Source: Sipunculus nudus (taxonomy: Eukaryota; Annelida; Sipuncula; Golfingiida; Sipunculidae). Taken from it: 64,000 bases of DNA. The stretch spans positions 250,001-314,000 of the forward strand of contig JAPPUL010000088.1 of assembly GCA_026874595.1 (NCBI GenBank), written 5' to 3'. A program made the position numbers and the translations under genes. Shown here in pieces: positions 56,364 through 64,000 of this stretch. Below the pieces are notes generated by a model that did not search any database, was not told where the DNA came from, and saw only the letters and a program-made list of their open reading frames with translations. How positions within the stretch are numbered: the first letter of the stretch is position 1; each line of letters begins with the position of its first letter.

Positions 56364-56384
56364 AATATTGCTATATGCAATATT
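56364..56384 (+). promoter_or_regulatory. Perfect hairpin in the gap after cbiL
   Basis: AATATTGC, a five-base loop TATAT, and GCAATATT form a perfect eight-pair stem in the 157 bp gap between cbiL and the WecG-like gene. No T-run follows, so it is more likely an operator or RNA-processing site than a terminator. Confidence 0.45.
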
Positions 56385-56437
56385 CATATATTATTCTGCA
56401 AGGAGAAGATATATTAACAAAATATATTAACTAATCG

Positions 56438-57250
56438 ATGCGTCTTAAGATCCAAAATGTGATAACGTTTACAATATTACCGCTTGAGGAATTATATATA
56501 AAGCTTAAGAAATTAATAGATAGAAAGGAATATGCGCATATAGTATTACTAGATCTTAGAGTATTTGTAAAGATGTGCTTTAGTAAGCGACTCCGTAAGA
56601 TATTTAATGAGAGTTCAACAGTAGTTATTCCGATAGGTAAGGTTTTCACATGGGGGTTAGGGGTTATAGGGCTTGGTAAGGGTAAGTTTCATGAGACAAA
56701 TAGTTTTAATAGGAAGGATGGTAAAGCGAATGGGTATTTGGAAATAGAGAGGCGACGAGAGCTTTTAAAGGAACATTTAATTAGAGAAGACCGGCTACAT
56801 TTGAGTGTAATCTTGATGAAAAATCTGATAAGGAGCAAGTCTCGCTTTTTCCTAATAGGCGGCAAGCCAAAGCATGGGATATATATAAATAAATATATAA
56901 AACAAAGTTTCCCAGAGACAACGATACTAGCAATACATTCAGAGGAGCAGTTAAAGAAGGAAGGGGATGCAATACTTGAAAAGATAAAGAAGATAGTGCC
57001 GACGATACTGTTGGTAGATCTTGGGGTATATAAACATGATGTATGGATAAATCGGAATAAAGATTTTTTTAAAAGCAGTGTATGTATAGGAATAAGTAAC
57101 GAGATAAGCTTTCTGGCGGGACAGGAGAGTGATGTAGGATTCTTTCGGAGGAGGATGATAATGTATCCTTTTTTGGTAATATATTATTTACTATATATTT
57201 TAATGTATAAAACGGTATTAAGAGGAGAAGTTGAGTGTTTGGAGGGATAG
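56438..57250 (+). CDS. Divergent WecG/TagA/CpsF-type glycosyltransferase-like protein
   Basis: The 270-residue protein matches the second half of the WecG/TagA family: SRFFLIGGKPKHGIYINKYI, then TILLVDLGVYKHDVWINRNK and VCIGISNEISFLAGQ. Members transfer ManNAc or ManNAcA to lipid-linked GlcNAc on the membrane. The first half lacks the usual acid: family P-D-G reads P-I-G, with Ile66 at the catalytic aspartate. G-x-P-x-Q-E reads G-V-Y-K-H-D. The C-terminus has a hydrophobic helix (about 243-258). It is probably catalytically changed or inactive. It overlaps mtnA by 16 bp. Confidence 0.65.
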   Translation: MRLKIQNVITFTILPLEELYIKLKKLIDRKEYAHIVLLDLRVFVKMCFSKRLRKIFNESSTVVIPIGKVFTWGLGVIGLGKGKFHETNSFNRKDGKANGYLEIERRRELLKEHLIREDRLHLSVILMKNLIRSKSRFFLIGGKPKHGIYINKYIKQSFPETTILAIHSEEQLKKEGDAILEKIKKIVPTILLVDLGVYKHDVWINRNKDFFKSSVCIGISNEISFLAGQESDVGFFRRRMIMYPFLVIYYLLYILMYKTVLRGEVECLEG

Positions 57251-58335
57251 ACGGACAAAAAGGCGGTCCAAAAGGGATAGAAGTTCCAGAAGGTCTTAAA
57301 AAGATAAATACGCTTTCTTTTGATAGGGAAGTTATAAAGTTACTGGATCAAACTAAGTTACCGCAAGAGGAAGTAATACTTGAAATAAGTAATTATAAAG
57401 AACTTGGCAAGGCAATAAAGCGTTTATCAGTTAGGGGAGCCCCGGCGTTGGGAATAGTTGGAGCGTATGGAGTATATCTTGGAGTAAAAGACTTAGTAGG
57501 GATGGATTATAAAAGATTTAAAGACGAAGCGACTAAGGTTATAAAGTATTTAAAGGGGACGCGTCCAACGGCGGTAAATTTGTTTTGGGGGATATCACAA
57601 GTTGCAGATATAATAGATGAAGGTAAAGATGGATTAGAGGTAGTAGACAAGATATATAAGCAAACAAAGTATTTATATAAAGATGATTTAAAAAGGTCTT
57701 ATATGATAGGCAAGCATGGAGCGACATTACTTTCTAATGAAGTTAATGTTATAACGCATTGTAATGCAGGAGGTCTTGCAACGTCTGGGTATGGGACGGC
57801 ACTTGCAGTAATATATGAAGCATATGGGGACGGGAAGTTGGTGCATGTATATGTAGATGAGACAAGGCCGTTAATGCAAGGTTCCCGACTTACAACGTGG
57901 GAGCTAATGAGATATGGCATACCCTTAACTTTAATAACGGATAACGCAGCATGTTATACAATGAAAACAAAGGGAATAAATGCGTGTATAGTGGGAGCAG
58001 ATAGGATAGCATTAAATGGGGATGTAGCAAACAAGATAGGGACTTATAGTCTTGCGGTAAATGCATACCATCATGGCATACCATTTTACGTAGCAGCGCC
58101 TATTTCTACATTTGATAAAGAGCTTGAAGATGGCAGTCTAATCCCGATAGAGGAACGTAGTGCAGATGAGGTTAGGAATATAGGGAGCGTGCCAGTATCG
58201 CCCAAAGGGGTAGAAGTCTACGCACCGGCATTTGATGTTACTCCAAATAAATATATAACAGCAATAATTACGGAGCTAGGAGTAATTAAGCCTCCTTATA
58301 AAGAGAATATAGCGAAAGCTTTACAAAACAGTTAA
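57235..58335 (+). CDS. mtnA: S-methyl-5-thioribose-1-phosphate isomerase
   Basis: MtnA isomerises methylthioribose-1-phosphate in methionine salvage. The 366-residue protein has LSVRGAPALGIVGAYGVYLG, GTRPTAVNLFWG, the catalytic cysteine C176 in ITHCNAGGLATSGYGTALAV, and the catalytic aspartate region GADRIALNGDVANKIGTY. It starts at GTG, 16 bp inside the previous gene, with agaggagaag as ribosome site. No other methionine-salvage gene is nearby. eIF2B-like ribose-phosphate isomerases are the alternative, but the motifs favour MtnA. Confidence 0.92.
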   Translation: MFGGIDGQKGGPKGIEVPEGLKKINTLSFDREVIKLLDQTKLPQEEVILEISNYKELGKAIKRLSVRGAPALGIVGAYGVYLGVKDLVGMDYKRFKDEATKVIKYLKGTRPTAVNLFWGISQVADIIDEGKDGLEVVDKIYKQTKYLYKDDLKRSYMIGKHGATLLSNEVNVITHCNAGGLATSGYGTALAVIYEAYGDGKLVHVYVDETRPLMQGSRLTTWELMRYGIPLTLITDNAACYTMKTKGINACIVGADRIALNGDVANKIGTYSLAVNAYHHGIPFYVAAPISTFDKELEDGSLIPIEERSADEVRNIGSVPVSPKGVEVYAPAFDVTPNKYITAIITELGVIKPPYKENIAKALQNS

Positions 58336-58339
58336 TACT

Positions 58340-58876
58340 ATGAATATAATTGACATTGCTATTTTATGCTTTTTATTGTTTTATGCCTATAGAGGCTATA
58401 TGCAAGGTTTTATTATGGTATTTTTCTCTTTGTTTTCTCTTTTATTTTCCTTATATGTTGCATTCATTTTATATAATGATCTTAGTAGTATTCTTTTAAA
58501 TATTATTTCTGGTAGTAGCGTTGCTAAGCTTGTTAGTTTTGTTTTAATATTTATTATTGTTAATTATGGTATAAATAAACTAGGATTTTATATTCAAAAT
58601 ATATTAGATAAGCTATACCTAGGAGTTGTTAACCGTCTTTTAGGTAGTGCCGTTAATTTCTTTAAAGCTATTTTCTTTGTAAGCATACTTTTATATGCTT
58701 TATCTGGTTTTAGTTATAATCCTAGCTTTAATTCTATTTTAAAAGATTCAAAATTAAGTAATATGTTTCTAGGTGCATTAAACAATATAGTTGTCTTGGT
58801 TAGAGAGGAGATACCTTCTGATCTTAAAGAGCAGTGGTTTTTTTATGAGAAGAAGCTAAAAGAGTTTTTAGAATAA
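58340..58876 (+). CDS. cvpA: CvpA family membrane protein
   Basis: The 178-residue protein has four membrane helices, beginning MNIIDIAILCFLLFYAYRGY (family pattern N-x-x-D-x-x-I ... R-G-x-x-x-G-F). CvpA proteins are needed for colicin V export in E. coli and bile or stress resistance in others; the molecular role is unresolved. It lies four bases after mtnA, so it is probably cotranscribed. Yet its codons are ATT/TTT-rich rather than ATA-rich, a sharp change from mtnA. Its end nearly touches the convergent FecR-barrel gene. Confidence 0.85.
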   Translation: MNIIDIAILCFLLFYAYRGYMQGFIMVFFSLFSLLFSLYVAFILYNDLSSILLNIISGSSVAKLVSFVLIFIIVNYGINKLGFYIQNILDKLYLGVVNRLLGSAVNFFKAIFFVSILLYALSGFSYNPSFNSILKDSKLSNMFLGALNNIVVLVREEIPSDLKEQWFFYEKKLKEFLE

Positions 58877-58882
58877 AGAAAG

Positions 58883-60976
58883 TTATATAATAAATATTAA
58901 GTTTATACTTATTGAATCACTAAACCTTTTTTCTACTTCAACATAATGCCTATAAGATATTATAATATCAAGATAGCTTGTTAGTGCCACATCAGTTTTA
59001 AACAAAACAAACGAATCCTTTAATATACCTCGTATAAAATCTGTAGGACTTATTATTCCTTTTCGTATATAAAGCAATTTCACTTTTACTATAGGTATTA
59101 AATCTTTTGATGTTTCTAATGCAAATTTAAAGTTAGTCTTTGTTTTAATTTCTCCTAATACATTTGATATTTCTACGTATACCTCAGAATGTAATGATAG
59201 GTATTTTTTCAAATGTAGTCCAATACCTATATTAACTCCATGCTTGTCTTTTTGGCTTGAGTCTAATAATTCTCTTAATTTATCTTCCTTAAAGACATCA
59301 TAAAATGTGTCTATATACTCATTTACAAATCCACTTCTAAGATATCTATAATTAATATCATATGAGAAAGATTTGAATATCAAACCATTAAACCCTGCAA
59401 TAAGACCAAAGCCCTTTGTATGGAATTTGTTTTCTGTAGTATTAAACCCAGCAGCAACTTGAGAATTCTCAAGTTCATAACCCTGAAGTCCTATCTCTGT
59501 ATAGAAAGTAAGTTCATGATCTTTTCTTTTATCTCTTAAGATAGGTATTCCGATGTCTATGGAACCTAAGTATATGCTTGGATTATCGTTTAATAGTCCA
59601 TTTTTAATATCTGCACTAAATGTGATGCCTATTGTGTAATGGTTTTTGGATTTGTAATCATCAGGATTAGCAAATGGTCTGCTTTCTACATGAAATCCCA
59701 TTGTCTTGAATACGCTTATATTTGTAAAAAATGCTTCAAAATCTATTAATATAGAACGTATCCCAGCATTAAGTCCGGAATATCTTATTTGAGGATAGGA
59801 TAAATCATTTGTATAATCCTTTACCAGCAAGCCTTTTGATAGTGTCTTATTCGGTATATTAGATATTTTAAAATAAAATGTATCATCTTCATATGAAAAT
59901 AAATCTATCTTATTAAGATAAGTATTAGCCTTTTTAAAATCCCATTCAGCTATATTATAATAATTTGATATAGACTGTGCGTCCTTACTATATGGTATGT
60001 ATAGCAAGAATCTAAACTTTAGCAATAAGTTCTTAGATATACGAAATGAAGGATAAAAACCAAGTGCGCCATAGAAACGTTTGTTTATGTAGGCAAATAT
60101 AGTACTATGTATGTTGTAATAGATATTATCCTTAGTTCTGTATTCTTTTATTAGCTCCTTCCTTAGCTTTACTTCTCCTGATCTCTTATAAAAAAGCTCA
60201 TCAGACGATATCTTAGTACTATACTCAGGATCATATTTATCAATTCCCGTTGACTCTTCAAAGGCTATATTATTCAAATCCTCATACTCTTCTAAGTAGT
60301 CTGCATAATCTTTTAAATCTACTTTCTCAATACCTTTAACTGCACTTAGCGTATAAAGTCCGCTTTCTTGGATCTTAAATGTTTTAGGTATAATATCTTT
60401 CATTAATGTGTTGGCATTTATTAGTAGGAAGCCGCTTTTATGTATTAGTCTGGCTTTTTGCTTATCAACTTGTTCTATATATAATGTATTAGTATCTGAC
60501 TCATCCAATCCAGATTCTTGCGACTTATCGTTTTCCTTAGCTTTTATGCTTGATTTTAATTTGAAAAAAGGTCCTTCTATATCGTAAGTAAAATCTGTCC
60601 CATCTGAATTTAGTATGCCTATAATACCCTCGTATAATGTTAGTTTTACCCCAGCATCCCAAATGCCTTGAACAAGTACTTCGCTATCTTTGTATATCCT
60701 AAGTCGCTGCCCATTTACAAAGAGTAATTCTATATATCCATCTTTAGAGGTTTTTAATATGTCCCCTTCCCGTACAAACATCCCTTTAGATAGCTTTCTT
60801 TTATTGCTTATAGCACGCTTTTTTGTAGCTTCCCCAACTGATATGCTTATTTGTGCCTCGTTATTTATTTCATTTGTATCTTTGCTGTGTAAGAGAGAGG
60901 CTAATCGTATATTAATAAAAAATAAAATATTAATAACAAATAAGAAGAATAGTACTTTAGACTTTAGAAAACTCAT
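58883..60976 (-). CDS. FecR-like domain fused to a predicted outer-membrane beta-barrel
   Basis: The 697-residue protein has an N-terminal hydrophobic segment (about 6-27). A FecR-like beta domain at about 40-135 follows (AQISISVGEATKKRA, GDILKTSKDGYIELLFVNGQ). A charged middle is at 140-280, and a strand-rich C-terminal domain at 290-697 ends SINLIFII. The last domain looks like an outer-membrane barrel related to the next gene; compare LSYPQIRYSGLNAG with MSFPEIRKIGLDFE. FecR proteins elsewhere are sigma-factor regulators, but no sigma or TonB gene is near. I do not know its function. Confidence 0.65.
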   Translation of the reverse strand: MSFLKSKVLFFLFVINILFFINIRLASLLHSKDTNEINNEAQISISVGEATKKRAISNKRKLSKGMFVREGDILKTSKDGYIELLFVNGQRLRIYKDSEVLVQGIWDAGVKLTLYEGIIGILNSDGTDFTYDIEGPFFKLKSSIKAKENDKSQESGLDESDTNTLYIEQVDKQKARLIHKSGFLLINANTLMKDIIPKTFKIQESGLYTLSAVKGIEKVDLKDYADYLEEYEDLNNIAFEESTGIDKYDPEYSTKISSDELFYKRSGEVKLRKELIKEYRTKDNIYYNIHSTIFAYINKRFYGALGFYPSFRISKNLLLKFRFLLYIPYSKDAQSISNYYNIAEWDFKKANTYLNKIDLFSYEDDTFYFKISNIPNKTLSKGLLVKDYTNDLSYPQIRYSGLNAGIRSILIDFEAFFTNISVFKTMGFHVESRPFANPDDYKSKNHYTIGITFSADIKNGLLNDNPSIYLGSIDIGIPILRDKRKDHELTFYTEIGLQGYELENSQVAAGFNTTENKFHTKGFGLIAGFNGLIFKSFSYDINYRYLRSGFVNEYIDTFYDVFKEDKLRELLDSSQKDKHGVNIGIGLHLKKYLSLHSEVYVEISNVLGEIKTKTNFKFALETSKDLIPIVKVKLLYIRKGIISPTDFIRGILKDSFVLFKTDVALTSYLDIIISYRHYVEVEKRFSDSISINLIFII

Positions 60977-61051
60977 ATTACTCCTGCTATTTGGATCTGC
61001 TTGTTTTGTAAAGGTAGTTAAGAAAGATAGAAACTAACTTAGAATAAAATC

Positions 61052-62437
61052 TTAGAATAAAATCTTCCCAAACACGCTTATTGTAAGTAGGGTATCTGTT
61101 CCTTGCGTATTTCCAAAATCTTGTATAATGAAATTCTTTCTTACTGAAAATCCAAATTCCATTAAAGGTGTAAATCCGTATAATATTTCTATTAGAAAAT
61201 GACTTCCTTTATGCCTTACATTACCTATATTCGGAAAGGTAAAGCTATAATCTTCATACGTTATTGTTGTATAAAACCTTTTCGGTATATTTACTACTGA
61301 TAACTTAATAAGAAAATGAGGTTTTGCAAGTCCATCTCCTAAATTGTAATCTGCGTACGCTAACTTTAGACTTATTCTCTTATCGAAAAAGTAAAAGCCA
61401 AGTTCTGCCTTTATCCCTATTTCATGTTGCTTTTCTTTTGTGTCAAGTAAATCTCGTTTACTACGTTTTTCATAATCGTATATTGAATTAAAGTAGGATG
61501 GTATAAAGCCTTCAAATGAGTGTAGTATTTGCATCTTGTAATTAATTTCAAATGATAAGCCTGCAACCGGATAGCCCCATAAATTAAGCCCATAACCAAT
61601 TCCATATCCCCCTAAACTCATATATCCGCCATCCGCATAAAGACCAAGTAGCACTTTTTCTGTCTTGTAAAAGTTAAAGCTTAAATCTCCACCAAGTATG
61701 TATAATACCTTATCTCCTGAAGCGCGATCTAAAACTATTTTATGTCGTACCCTATCAAATATCCGAACAGTTGAAAGTTGTCTTGGGTAGATATCTACAA
61801 CGCCTGTAAAGCCTATTTCAAGAGAGTTAAGTACTATATTTTTTGTGTCAAGTATTTTGCCTGTATTTAATGCAAGCCTACCTCCTATTATATTTTGTGT
61901 TGCAAGTTCACCTATTATTGCATCAAAAACCACCCCCCACTTCCGAAACTCAAAATCAAGACCTATCTTTCGTATCTCAGGAAATGACATAGTATTATAA
62001 TATCTTTCTAAGATAAAACCAGAGCCAAGTGTAAAGTCTTTTATCTCGCTTACCTTTATTGCCAACGGATTTGCTTCGTATTGCCCGTACTGTACATAAT
62101 ATAAAAGGCCAAGAAGTCCGTATAAACTGTTGTAATGGATGGGTCTAACTACATATTCATTGTTTAGGCTAAGTGGTAGATATATCCCAAAACCAAGGTC
62201 TATCTTGCCAAAGGTTAGCTCTTCTATTAATACAAATTGCACAAATGATTCGTGGTCAAGAAAGATGTAATTAAACTCTATTGTCGTATCAAATTGGACA
62301 GTCTTTTTAGTATCACGAAGACCGTAAGGTTTGCTATAAACATTTTTAACAAGATATAAAAGAATAACGATAACAAGTAATTTTATTACTAAATAATAGT
62401 AACTCTTTTTCTTTACAAGATTATTAAAGTACATCAC
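61052..62437 (-). CDS. Predicted outer-membrane beta-barrel protein
   Basis: The 461-residue protein has a basic, hydrophobic signal (about 9-35, ending NVYSKPY). About twenty amphipathic strands follow, ending in LTISVFGKILF with terminal phenylalanine. It resembles the barrel part of the neighbouring FecR-barrel protein and lies upstream of it on the same strand, 75 bp away. They probably arose by duplication and may be expressed together. It has no TonB box or known transporter motif. Function unknown. Confidence 0.65.
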   Translation of the reverse strand: MMYFNNLVKKKSYYYLVIKLLVIVILLYLVKNVYSKPYGLRDTKKTVQFDTTIEFNYIFLDHESFVQFVLIEELTFGKIDLGFGIYLPLSLNNEYVVRPIHYNSLYGLLGLLYYVQYGQYEANPLAIKVSEIKDFTLGSGFILERYYNTMSFPEIRKIGLDFEFRKWGVVFDAIIGELATQNIIGGRLALNTGKILDTKNIVLNSLEIGFTGVVDIYPRQLSTVRIFDRVRHKIVLDRASGDKVLYILGGDLSFNFYKTEKVLLGLYADGGYMSLGGYGIGYGLNLWGYPVAGLSFEINYKMQILHSFEGFIPSYFNSIYDYEKRSKRDLLDTKEKQHEIGIKAELGFYFFDKRISLKLAYADYNLGDGLAKPHFLIKLSVVNIPKRFYTTITYEDYSFTFPNIGNVRHKGSHFLIEILYGFTPLMEFGFSVRKNFIIQDFGNTQGTDTLLTISVFGKILF

Positions 62438-62563
62438 CTAAATATTAATATGGTATTAGGAATATGTTAAGAGCATAACTCAATAAACGCCATAAACATC
62501 TTTTAATTTATAACTTATAAAAGCATACAAGCATAAATAGAGTAAAGTAAATAAATTTAGAAA

Positions 62564-64000
62564 CTAAGCTGCACTCTCGCCCTTTCTAAGGCAATTAAGC
62601 GCAGATCCTGCCTTAAACCATTCTATTTGCGATTGATTTAAGGTATGCGATACTTCGGCAATATCCTCGCTCCCATCTTTATGTTTTATAGTTATTCTTA
62701 GATTTTTTAGCGGTGCAATGGTTTCAATATCATTTATAGTAATCTTGTCGCTTGCCTGAATCTTATCATAGTCACTTGGATCTAAAAACCATAACGGTAA
62801 GATACCCTGTTTTTTAAGATTCGTCTCGGCAATCCGTGCAAAACTCTTTACAATTATAGCTTTACAACCCATATGACGTGGTTCCATTGCAGCATGTTCT
62901 CGACTTGAGCCCTCGCCATAATTCTCATCCGCAATAACTACCCAGTTTATTCCTTTGTTCTTGTAATCTCTTGCAATTTCGTTAAACGGTACATGCTCTT
63001 GCATTGTAGCTATATTTGTACCTTGTCCTGTCTCTCCAGTATAGGCATTAACTGCACCAAGATACATATTCTTACTTATATTGTCTATATGCCCTCTGTA
63101 GGTAAGCCATGGGCCTGCTGGCGATACATGATCTGTTGTACATTTGCCTTGGGCTTTTAGTAATATTGTCAAACTTTTAAAGTCTTTTGATAAATCTGGA
63201 GTATCAAATGGTTCTAGTATCGCTATTCTGCTGCTTTTGGGATCAATTGAAACACTCCCGCTCATAGTTGGCTTTTTATAGCCACTTTTTTCTGATACGA
63301 AGCCTTTAGACGGCAATTCCTCTCCTACAGGTGCACGAAACTTAAAGTCTTGTCCACTTGGAGTTTTTAATGTCGAAGTTAGAGGATTAAATCTCATATC
63401 TCCGGCGAAAGCCATTGCAACAACTATTGAGGGACTTGATATAAATCCGTTTGTATTTGCACTCCCGTCGTTACGCTTTTTAAAGTTACGGTTAAAAGAA
63501 GTTAAAATATTATTTATATCTTTAGTTTCGTCTTCATCCCGTTGCCATTGCCCTATACAAGGACCACAAGCATTTGCAAGCACAGTTGCATTTATCTTTT
63601 CTAGGTTTTCAACTATGCCATCTCGCTTAATAGTAGAGTATATTCTATCAGAGCCAGGAGCTATAAATAACTTAGTCTTTAATTTAAGGCCAGCATCTAA
63701 AGCCTGTGTAACAAGATCGTTTACCTTTGTCAAATCCTCATAGCTTGAGTTAGTACAGCTTCCAATTAACGCAGCACTTAGCACTTCTGGATATTTACCC
63801 GCATCAATTTCACTAGCAAGCTGACTAATGGGACGTACTAAATCCGGAGTATGTGGGCCTGATATTTGAGGTTCCAGGCTTGAAAGGTCAATTTCGTGTA
63901 TCTCATCATAAATATCTTCTGGCCTAACATCAGGGTCAGGAACAAGATATTCTTTGTATTCCAAGGCCAGTTTTGCAATATCCTCACGGTCTGTCAGTTT
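62564..64000 (-). CDS. Aconitate hydratase, mitochondrial type (N-terminal part beyond right edge)
   Basis: The reading frame is open to the right edge, so the visible part is the C-terminal 478 residues of about 750. It converts citrate to isocitrate. Iron-sulfur ligands are in SAALIGSCTNSSYEDL and ANACGPCIGQW. Substrate and swivel-domain motifs are TSFNRNFKKRNDG, GKCTTDHVSPAGPWL and ENYGEGSSREHAAMEPRHMG, and IEWFKAGSALN is at the end. The wording follows the mitochondrial (ACO2-like) family rather than bacterial AcnA or AcnB. The TTG at 63964 is internal and not the start. Confidence 0.93.
   Translation of the reverse strand, partial: KLTDREDIAKLALEYKEYLVPDPDVRPEDIYDEIHEIDLSSLEPQISGPHTPDLVRPISQLASEIDAGKYPEVLSAALIGSCTNSSYEDLTKVNDLVTQALDAGLKLKTKLFIAPGSDRIYSTIKRDGIVENLEKINATVLANACGPCIGQWQRDEDETKDINNILTSFNRNFKKRNDGSANTNGFISSPSIVVAMAFAGDMRFNPLTSTLKTPSGQDFKFRAPVGEELPSKGFVSEKSGYKKPTMSGSVSIDPKSSRIAILEPFDTPDLSKDFKSLTILLKAQGKCTTDHVSPAGPWLTYRGHIDNISKNMYLGAVNAYTGETGQGTNIATMQEHVPFNEIARDYKNKGINWVVIADENYGEGSSREHAAMEPRHMGCKAIIVKSFARIAETNLKKQGILPLWFLDPSDYDKIQASDKITINDIETIAPLKNLRITIKHKDGSEDIAEVSHTLNQSQIEWFKAGSALNCLRKGESAA

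Noticed and set aside
63962-63964. TTG as the aconitase start
   Set aside because: The frame continues upstream to the window edge and the family needs several hundred more N-terminal residues.

Overview
The window is an AT-rich bacterial chromosome segment, densely packed with housekeeping genes. Nothing in it looks like a prophage, insertion sequence, CRISPR array or rRNA operon. My best taxonomic reading is a low-GC member or relative of the Spirochaetota. The reasons are a RpoB/RpoC pair with spirochaete-like sequence, a double cyclic-nucleotide-binding protein with a TPR-like middle, CheW and a CheX/PilZ-type protein, a membrane pyrophosphatase, signal-bearing outer-membrane barrels and a mitochondrial-type aconitase. 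This is an inference from remembered family features and was not tested by a tree. TTG and GTG starts are common, and many genes on the + strand strongly prefer ATA, GTA and AGA codons.

Layout. 1-2.6 kb holds carB (cut by the left edge) and cinA, both on the minus strand. 2.7-7.3 kb holds an ArsS-like radical SAM enzyme, a lipoprotein plus pentaheme cytochrome c pair, and mnmA. 7.6-31.4 kb is a long, mostly + strand stretch: a GlnE-type adenylyltransferase, a CheX/PilZ-like protein, leuA behind a structured leader, a radical SAM protein, a TauE/SafE permease with a small partner, gph, a BamD-like lipoprotein, aroQ, efp, an AccB-like protein without the biotin-accepting lysine, accC, an HDAC-fold deacylase, a C-terminal processing protease, a class V aminotransferase whose 3' end has been copied in tandem, a cNMP-binding regulator, and hppA. 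31.6-43.3 kb holds cheW and then, on the minus strand, the classical block tRNA-Thr, tRNA-Trp, secE, nusG, rplK, rplA, rplJ, rplL, rpoB, rpoC.

43.7-50.2 kb carries ribBA, a XerC/XerD recombinase, aroB, a small membrane-anchored protein, a large glycan-type fusion protein and a 63-residue unknown. 50.2-58.9 kb is the most coherent metabolic unit. A consensus promoter and a probable cobalamin riboswitch precede a predicted outer-membrane barrel, CbiM-CbiN fusion, CbiQ, CbiO, the cobaltochelatase CbiK and the methyltransferase CbiL. A WecG/TagA-like protein, mtnA and cvpA follow. This reads as B12-repressed cobalt uptake across both membranes, feeding cobalt insertion and the first methylation of the corrin ring. 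58.9-64 kb holds two neighbouring outer-membrane barrel genes (one fused to a FecR-like domain) and aconitase, cut by the right edge.

Two larger patterns stand out. The + strand is purine-rich over roughly 2.7-31 kb whichever way the genes point, and this stops abruptly near the end of hppA; a similar break sits at 58.3 kb between mtnA and cvpA. Many intergenic gaps also contain perfect short direct repeats of 9-15 bp in two to six copies, often touching stop codons or leaders.
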